This document shows, one piece after another, positions 58,701-64,000 of a DNA stretch of 64,000 nucleotides (the first letter of the stretch is position 1; every line of letters begins with the position of its first letter). The notes beneath the pieces were generated by a model. The model was not told the DNA's origin and did not search any database. It worked only from the letters and a program-made list of their open reading frames with translations. Made by a program: the position numbers and the translations under genes. Location of the stretch: NCBI GenBank assembly GCA_037179385.1, contig CM074187.1, forward strand, positions 50,068,879-50,132,878, read 5' to 3'. This DNA comes from Holothuria scabra. Taxonomy: Eukaryota; Echinodermata; Holothuroidea; Aspidochirotida; Holothuriidae.

Positions 58701-61700
58701 AAAGATATTGAAATAATTCCAATGGATTATTCCTTAGAAAAGTTCACTCTGTAACTGCCAAGTGAAGTCTGGTCATTTTGCTCACATGTCATACTACCTT
58801 TATCAGGTGACTTAAGGGGAGGACCTGAACATATTTGTGCTGTATTTGAGGCTAATTTTGAACCAGAACCGTGTTTGAAACCATGTTTGAAATTTGCCAT
58901 TTGATCAAGCTGACAACTGTATGACACATTCATGTTGGTGTTTTACTAAATCCCATCTAACAAACTAACAAATCGTGGCTTAGATGATCCAGGTTCAATT
59001 TGTAATGGACTCATATATGTTTGGTTCTGGATAGTAATTAAAATTTCACTGATTTGCATTTAAACAGATTCGTGTTCTTAGTATGCTAGATCACCCAAAC
59101 ATCATCAGCTACTATGATAGCTTTGAGGAGGATGGTACTCTGATGATTGAGATGGAGTATGCTGATGGAGGGACTCTAGCGGAGTACCTTAGCAGCAGCC
59201 AAGGAAAGAGGGAAATTGAGGAACAAGAAATCCTGGGGATGTTCCAGCAGATGGTGGCTGGTATCAGACATATTCATGAACACAAGATTCTGCACAGGTA
59301 TGAATGATTGAATTTGTTTTACATTGTGGCTTGGGGACACATTTGACCAAAGTCTGATGTATTTAAATGTGCCTCTCCTATTAAGGTTGTTGTCCTTACA
59401 ACAATGTGTGTGATGGTTTAAAGAATATTATAGCATTGAACTTAGTATGCAGGGGTGGCAGCAGGATTTGCAAAAGAGGTGGACCATGATCCCCAGTGGC
59501 ACAGAAGACCAGCTACTAGAAGCCCTTACAAAGGCAAAGGGATACTGAAAAGGGTGCAGGTGCCGGGGGGGAGGGGGCAGGGGGAGAGAGGGTTGTGTTC
59601 TGGCACCACTAATGTCAGTCTGAACTAGACTTGAATTTGTACATGTACTCCTGTTTGCCACATTTTAAGTGTACTTATACCTGTGAAAATGGATTTGTAC
59701 TGTTGAATATTGGTAACAGAAGTGTAGCAATAAGATTAAAATATATTGCTTTTACATTAGTGTTATAAGCTCCTTTCCTATAGAATGATAGAGCCTCACT
59801 AACCATGGCTGCCCCCTCCACTCCCACCCCCCTCCTCTACCAGTGCCACCTCCTCCAAACTATGCCACTGAGTGTGTGTGCATGAAATAAAATAGTTGCA
59901 TTAAAGTGAGTTACCCATTTTTTAACCTGTTTCATCCTTTGAGAATATGACTTGATTCCAGGATTTACAGTAATGAAACTGTCACCCTCCTTACAGAACC
60001 TATCTAATTCCTGATCCCTATTTAAGTATCTGTCATTTTGTTTCAGAACACACCAAGTTCAAATTAATCAAAGGAATTGTTCTGCATAAGTTCGGGACAA
60101 AACTTCATGTGACACAGAGATACCATGAGCAAGTTAAGGAAGAAAAGGGTGGCAGTATGCTAGTTTACTTTGGGGTGTCATCATTCATTCTAAACTTCAA
60201 TGGAAAGAGGATATTATCATGAGATTTGCTTTTACTCTATATTTCCTTTTAATTAATTACCCCAGATTATTCTGCAACAAATGACTATTGTAAATTTTTA
60301 ACTAATGAAAAAATCAGCTCTTCCCCTCATAGTGGCTAGAAATAGGAAGGAAAATGAAGTATGACATATGCTGTTATTTTTGTCATCACTTTTGTAATAA
60401 TTTGTCACAATTGCAATAATAGCTAGCTACTGGGGAGGTAGAGGGGGAAGGGGGCACAACAGAGGCACCCAGCAAAAAAATTGTGTGTTTTTGATGTTCC
60501 ACAGAAGTTTTTATGCTGACAGTTACCAGAAGGTGAATCAATGCATACTGCTCACTTGTTTGTGACAATAACTTTTATGTCATAAAATGAAAGAAGGCCT
60601 ACTATTGCTACAAATTTCTTTCACCAGAAATTTTACCAACTTTGTTTTATTTTTCATCAGTTCCCACTCACAGTTCCAACCCAGGTCTATTGATCCTCCT
60701 GTATCACAGCATGGTTAGAGTTGGGAGGAGAGGTAAAAATGCATATGATGTAAATAAATTGGAAACTGCTGGTAACACGTACACTGTGAGTGTGCAGCTT
60801 CAAATGAATGGGGTCCATGGGCCAGTGAGCCACAACTGGAAAAAAGTCCTGTAGCTCATTAAAAACTGGGCCATAAAACTCCATTTATCTAACTCAATGG
60901 ACAAAGCTCCAGTGGGGGTCCAAGGAGGGAAGCTTTTAAGAGCTCTTAGGTTTTAGATTTTAGAAGTTTCAGGTAGATCTTTCCAAAATGGAAATTTTCC
61001 AGTTTGCCATTCAATGTATCCTGAATTTTTGAAAAATATGAAATACTTCTATTCACCTTTTTAGGGGATCCAAGGGCTCAAGTAACATTTTGTCCCCTCC
61101 CCAAATTCTTCCCTAGTTCCCCACACATCCACCCCCACCCCTATCCCCCAGATTTATCACTCCTGCCACCATCTAGTCCAACCTTGCTCATATACCGACT
61201 CCCAACCCTTCTAAAAATCCTGGTTATGCTTCTCAACTCAACTAATTCAGTGCTCTGTCATAAGCAGCACTAATTTATTGGATGCCCACCCTTTCTCACT
61301 TTATTGTGTTTATCTTAAACATTCCAACTCTCCTCTCCCCATTATCTTATTATGTGTAGAGACAGCATTCTAAAAATAACTCACAGCAAGTGATGACAAT
61401 GTGTGGGGGCAACCTTACCTAGTTACCTTTTCTTAGAATGTTAAAAACAACAGGTGTTCCTGGACATCTGTATGCAAATTAGGTTCTTTTACTAGGCCTG
61501 TGATGTTGTCTTTTGTTTGAGTCTGGGGTGGTCATTTTAGAACAAAAGGGTGTGTGCAGGTGCAGTAACTCTATTCATTTACCTATTTAAAGGTGAAGAA
61601 AAGGATTTAAGATATTTTATAATGGCAGTTTGAAAGATTTCAAAGGCTGTCAAGAAAAGAATGGGATGATTTGAAAAATGAAGTTGTCTACATTCATGAG

Positions 61701-63155
61701 CATTTTATCAAAGTTTATCTGGGATCAAACTGTCAGCATAAAGAGGGCGACATGTAGGAAAGCTGAAAAAAGTGGCTAAAGTTTTACCTAGACACCCATT
61801 GAGACATACTGTACAATGTAAGTGTAACTCTCCTGAAGAGATAGAGCTGGGACAGTATATGGGATAAGGAAGGGTGTGAGACAGTATATGGGATAAGGAA
61901 GGGGGTGATGATAAATAAAAATTGGAAATTTAGAAGGGAGGTATTTTTTGTGTTTTTTACACCCATATTGAAAGTACTTATTTTACAAAGGAGGCAAAGA
62001 CATTTTTTAAAATGGGAAAGTTATAAACCTTGATTTCTGTGTAAAATGAAATTGCAATTAAAAATGAAGTAGTAGGGTGTCTTCATTTCATCTTCAAGAG
62101 AAAGAGAGAGACCGTTGGTGTATCATTATAGTTCATGAATGTTTTGATCGTCCAGACTGACTCAGTCCAGACTACAAATATTATTATGTGCATCTTTTGG
62201 AAAAGTTGAAAGGGTAACTAAAGCCACGTACCCCTATTATGCTATTTTATGAATAGGTTTTGAGAATGATGTTACAATATTTTTCTCAATGAACTGTGAA
62301 ACTAATTATGGGCAGTAACTCAGATTATTTTGAATATGCAAAAGTTAATCCTGAAATGTCATGAAATATGGCAGAGAAATTGAAAAAAAAAAATGAAATG
62401 ATAAGGTTAATCTGTTGTTTCAAAATAAGTTCAGTGCAAAAGTTCACGAGAGCAAACTGATTTTGCCCTTTAAAGTTGGGTATTTTCTCTCCTTTAAAAA
62501 ATTGGGTTGAAAAAAGGATTATAATAAATTTTCTGCTATGTAGATTGTGAATGATTTGATTGCCCACATGCCAGTTTTCAACAGGTGGAATATGTGCAAA
62601 GATTGTAGTGTTATATCATTTTGGAGAAGCTAAAATAGAAAATCCATTCACCCCAATCTGGATCAGCATATAGTCTACCCTGTTTCATGATTGGCTCTTG
62701 AGAATCATGTGACAATATTTTTCTCACTAAAACTTTTGTGAAACTTCAAGTTCAAGGAGTAATTCTTTGGTTAATTTTAGGTATTCAATATTTATTCGTG
62801 AAAAATGAAAGATAGTTGAAAAAGGAATAAGAAAAAAAAAGTGCAATTTTGTTGTTCCTTTCAAAATAAAGTTGGGGTGAAAACCCTATGCCCTATGAGA
62901 AATGACCATTGGTTGGTTCAACTGTAGTTTTCACAGATGATGTTAGATAAGGCTATATTTAATGTCATATTTGTCCAAAGTAGGCTAAATACACCATGGT
63001 CCTTTTCTTACAGGGACCTGAAAACAGCCAACATATTTTTGACCAAAGATGGAATTGTTAAGATTGGAGATTTTGGTATATCCAAAGTGTTATCATCTAA
63101 CAATCAGGGAGCCAACACTGTTTTAGGTACACCATACTACATATCACCAGAAATA
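49201..63155 (+). CDS. NEK8-like: NEK8/9-type kinase with N-terminal DUF4347-like domain (3' truncated)
   Basis: Seven coding exons (49201-49764, 50498-50674, 52868-52944, 54334-54434, 56309-56424, 59068-59297, 63014-63155) join in frame into 469 codons and continue past the window. All introns are GT-AG, with exon-end phases 0,0,2,1,0,2,0. Residues 1-110 are a basic, Ser/Thr/Lys-rich, probably disordered tail. Residues 111 to about 270 match the pattern I know for DUF4347: a hydrophobic LLLF strand, [13 protein letters not shown] with His172, a helical stretch, LDLLACSA with Cys227, and [12 protein letters not shown]. Residues 298-469 are a Ser/Thr kinase: glycine loop GKGAYGAAV (305-313), lysine VILK (Lys327), helix-C Glu345, HRDLKTAN (421-428), DFG (441-443), GTPYYISPE (460-468). 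The segments [13 protein letters not shown] and [10 protein letters not shown] are closest to NEK8/NEK9. Those kinases act at cilia and in mitosis and carry C-terminal RCC1 repeats, which would lie beyond this window. All catalytic residues seen are intact. Confidence 0.85.
49765..50497 (+). other. Intron 1
   Basis: 733 bp. A run of about 18 G interrupted by a single A lies at 50186-50206. No repeat family seen. Confidence 0.8.
50498..50674 (+). CDS. Coding exon 2: candidate Cys of DUF4347-like domain
   Basis: Codes residues 189-247 ([10 protein letters not shown] to TTVTK). The acceptor is TTCTTTTGTTTCAG and the donor is ACCAAG/GTGAGT, both phase 0. LDLLACSA with Cys227 sits where DUF4347 proteins have the conserved YGC motif. 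Confidence 0.85.
50675..52867 (+). other. Intron 2, with a MITE-1
   Basis: 2193 bp. Contains a complete MITE-1 (51161-51469). The rest is ordinary AT-rich intron sequence, including an 'atttccctgaatcctcccag' and 'tttcccaggaaggaag' patch at 51600-51670 with local repetition. Confidence 0.75.
51161..51469. mobile_element. MITE-1 copy (intron 2)
   Basis: Starts GAAAGGCCCAGTTCTCTCAC and ends 'gtagttgggggtaagaggat' plus 'tggcactttaa'. At about 309 bp with both ends recognisable, it is one of the best full-length copies and a good reference for the family. Confidence 0.75.
52868..52944 (+). CDS. Coding exon 3: end of DUF4347-like domain
   Basis: Codes residues 248-272 plus two bases of Ser273. 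[15 protein letters not shown] aligns with the 'ASDDLTGAA' region of DUF4347. The acceptor is TTCTTGTTTAG and the donor is ATCAG/GTAGGA, phase 2. The exon is 77 bases, too short to stand alone as an ORF, and is called from splice signals and reading-frame continuity. Confidence 0.75.
53302..53560. mobile_element. TTAA-bounded MITE, copy A
   Basis: Starts TTAACCCCTTACTGTTGTG and ends CAACGGTAAAGGGTTAA, giving CCCTTTACCGTTG-type inverted ends directly inside TTAA. TTAA targets with CCC-type termini are characteristic of piggyBac transposons. The interior is noticeably GC-rich for this window ('gtagcccgccccgcatc'). Open frames on the minus strand are shared with copy B and carry no domain. Confidence 0.75.
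53657..53916. mobile_element. TTAA-bounded MITE, copy B
   Basis: Starts TTAACCCTTTACCGTTGTG and ends CAACGGTAAAGGGTTAA. It differs from copy A at only a modest number of positions over 260 bp, lies in the same orientation and is 96 bp away. The termini match each other better than in copy A. Confidence 0.8.
54334..54434 (+). CDS. Coding exon 4: linker and start of kinase glycine loop
   Basis: Completes Ser273, then codes [33 protein letters not shown] and the first base of Gly307. The acceptor is CACTCTTGTTAG and the donor is GGGAAAG/GTAAAA, phase 1. The kinase domain begins at Phe298. Confidence 0.85.
54435..56308 (+). other. Intron 4, with a MITE-1
   Basis: 1874 bp. Contains MITE-1 at 54879-55180. 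'gttggggtggggtggggaga' at 55528 is a purine-rich patch. No exon-like ORF. Confidence 0.75.
54879..55180. mobile_element. MITE-1 copy (intron 4)
   Basis: Starts TTAAAAGCCTCACCTGCTTA, contains 'taagcccctcccacaactgt' and 'gccagtcaaagagctgtgcc', and ends 'gtttggggtgagaattgact' plus 'acctttaa'. Full length, about 302 bp. Confidence 0.75.
56309..56424 (+). CDS. Coding exon 5: kinase N-lobe
   Basis: Codes the rest of the glycine loop ([10 protein letters not shown]), the ATP-anchoring Lys327 in VILKEI and the first part of helix C through Glu345 (ERQMALNE). The acceptor is TGTCATTTATAG and the donor is AATGAG/GTAACT, phase 0. Confidence 0.9.
57530..57825. repeat. Foldback-like patch of 'ccatatggggtcc' words
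   Basis: The left part has 'cccatatggggtcc' and 'accatatggacc'; the right part has 'acccatatgtagcc', 'tcatatggtccc' and 'ggcccttatgaccatatg'. CATATG is itself palindromic, so arm orientation rests on the flanking GGACC/GGTCC letters. No TSD found. Confidence 0.4.
58041..58359. mobile_element. TTAA-bounded MITE, different family
   Basis: Starts TTAACCCCTCTGCTACATA and ends CTGTAGCGATAGGGTTAA: inverted ends TTAACCCYWYYGCTACA directly at TTAA. 319 bp, non-coding, piggyBac-like by the same reasoning as the intron 3 copies but with an unrelated interior. Confidence 0.6.
59068..59297 (+). CDS. Coding exon 6: kinase hinge to HR of HRD
   Basis: Codes residues 346-421 plus two bases of Arg422: [39 protein letters not shown] and the helix-E stretch ending HKILH. 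The acceptor is GCATTTAAACAG and the donor is GCACAG/GTATGA, phase 2, so the intron splits the HRD arginine codon. Confidence 0.92.
59298..63013 (+). other. Intron 6, largest seen
   Basis: 3716 bp. It holds a hAT-type fragment beginning CAGGGGTGGCAGCAGG (59450; partner 'tctggcaccacta' at 59599, no matching TSD), a 'gaaaactgggccataaaac' type repeat at 60860, a 29-bp tandem duplication (61852 and 61881, 'acagtatatgggataagg') and a MITE-2 copy (about 62640-62885). No exon-like ORF. Confidence 0.7.
62640..62885. mobile_element. MITE-2 copy (intron 6)
   Basis: Carries 'ccattcaccccaatctggat', 'tttcatgattggctcttgag', 'aatcatgtgacaa' and 'aaataaagttggggtgaaaa' in the same order as 34592-34861. The TTAAAGG tips are decayed. 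Confidence 0.65.
63014..63155 (+). CDS. Coding exon 7: catalytic loop, DFG, activation segment
   Basis: Codes (R)[38 protein letters not shown] and TPYYISPEI. The acceptor is CCTTTTCTTACAG and the donor is GAAATA/GTAAGT, phase 0. The C-lobe helices and any RCC1 domain must lie in exons to the right of the window. Confidence 0.92.
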
Positions 63156-64000
63156 GTAAGTATACCCATACATGGAATAATTCATCCTTCAAATTTTGCG
63201 GAGCAGTTTTGAAGATTTTTGATGTCTTTCACACATTGTTTGTGGAAATGCAAGGTTTATGCGCACAAAAAATTTCTACACAATTCTTCATTTGTGTAGC
63301 AACTTGGCCTGTTTGTGTAGCAAATTGTGATGCCATACTGGATAAATTATTCACTGCCATAGAAAAGTAATTTCTTGATTTTAAAATACTCGAAACAAGT
63401 GGATTTGTTTTAACTGGCCTAATCACAAATATTTGTGTAAATGAACTTGGATTTTGGTAAGCTTTTATTTAGATTTTAATTAATTTTTTAAGTGAGATCA
63501 TGGGAAGGTTAAAAAAAATACATTTACTGTTTGTTCGTTGAAAAAAAATCATTTAACATATAAAGTGAATAATTTTGAGAATGTTTAAGAGAGATAATTG
63601 ATGGGGAAGTAGAGATGTTTACTATAACTAGTGGCTTGAAACTGTCTTTATTTGCTTCCCAATGCTCTTGACATCAAAATGTGTACAATTTATTTACTTT
63701 AGGAGCTAAATCATTTCCAGGCAGAGTTACAGAAACGTTTTTGTATGTAGTTAAAAAGCCTGCCCCTAAAAAAAAAACATTTGAAAGCACTGCCAAATTC
63801 TTTTTGAGAAGTAGCAGTGGAAAAGAGGTCTTCCTGATTTTCCCCGGGGTTCAATGTTCCCAAGGTTCGATGTTCCCCAATTTCATATTTTTTGACGACT
63901 TGACCATGATTGTGAGGTTTGTTACTCCTGGTGTTCAATGTTCCCAAAAGTGTGGATGTTCGCAGGATTCATGAACATTGAACCTCAGGAACAATAAACC
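63156..64000 (+). other. Start of intron 7, with a foldback-word array at the edge
   Basis: Begins GTAAGT. From about 63845 the sequence becomes 'ggttcaatgttcccaaggtt', then 'gttcaatgttcccaaaagtg', then the opposed 'gaacattgaacctcaggaac'. This is the word-array style of the foldback loci, cut by the window edge. The 97-codon ORF at 63681-63974 runs across the array and does not continue the kinase frame convincingly. Confidence 0.55.

Larger units (their letters stand above)
56425..59067 (+). other. Intron 5, with several small repeats
   Basis: 2643 bp. Contains two 'gttagaaactgggccttaaa'-type repeats (about 56795-56835 and 57190-57240), a CATATGG-word patch (57530-57825) and a TTAA-bounded MITE (58041-58359). 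No exon-like ORF. Confidence 0.7.

Noticed and set aside
1..64000. tRNA, rRNA or LINE/LTR reverse-transcriptase genes
   Set aside because: I looked for tRNA A/B box pairs, conserved rRNA stretches, and YADD or zinc-knuckle motifs in the translated frames and found none I could support.

Overview
The window is eukaryotic nuclear DNA from an animal, most likely a marine invertebrate. A deuterostome such as an echinoderm or hemichordate is a guess from repeat flavour, not a proof. It has one intron-rich protein gene with GT-AG introns of 0.7 to 3.7 kb, no operons or ribosome-binding sites, AT-rich intergenic DNA, long G/C homopolymers, and dense nested non-autonomous DNA transposons.

Bases 1-49100 hold no protein gene I can support. 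They are a mosaic of transposons whose ends can often be fixed by eye from terminal inverted repeats and target-site duplications (TSDs). (a) Two Helitron-like elements (1439-4102 and 12353-13880) carry a ~145-bp minisatellite rich in AGGTCA half-sites and end in a hairpin plus CTGG. (b) hAT-like elements with CAGTGGCG- or CAGGGGTGG-type ends and 8-bp TSDs lie at 8100-9646, 16196-17512, 19029-20586, 27431-27746, 27869-30289, 33987-34279 and 36404-38625. Three of the large ones share an internal core word. (c) A foldback class begins GGGTGTCT and ends AGACACCC. Its long inverted arms are tandem arrays of one short word. It lies at 40386-44200 (perfect 9-bp TSD), 24067-31042 (8 of 9) and in miniature at 31592-31761. 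Similar word-array loci with other words lie at about 4800-5660, 22400-22715, 32100-33249, 39083-39818, 44698-46847, 57530-57825 and the right edge. (d) Two MITE families with TTAAAGG-type ends recur throughout and are often split by later insertions, so insertion order can be read. (e) TTAA-bounded piggyBac-like MITEs sit in the introns.

Bases 49201-63155 carry seven coding exons of a plus-strand gene that runs off the right edge. The 469 residues seen comprise a basic, Ser/Thr-rich N-terminal tail, then a ~160-residue domain resembling the bacterial DUF4347 (caspase-hemoglobinase-like) family with candidate His172 and Cys227, then a NEK8/NEK9-type kinase domain complete as far as the activation-segment SPE motif. 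All splice phases agree. This kinase fusion, the foldback class, and the matched stem changes at the Helitron-like ends are the observations most worth following up.
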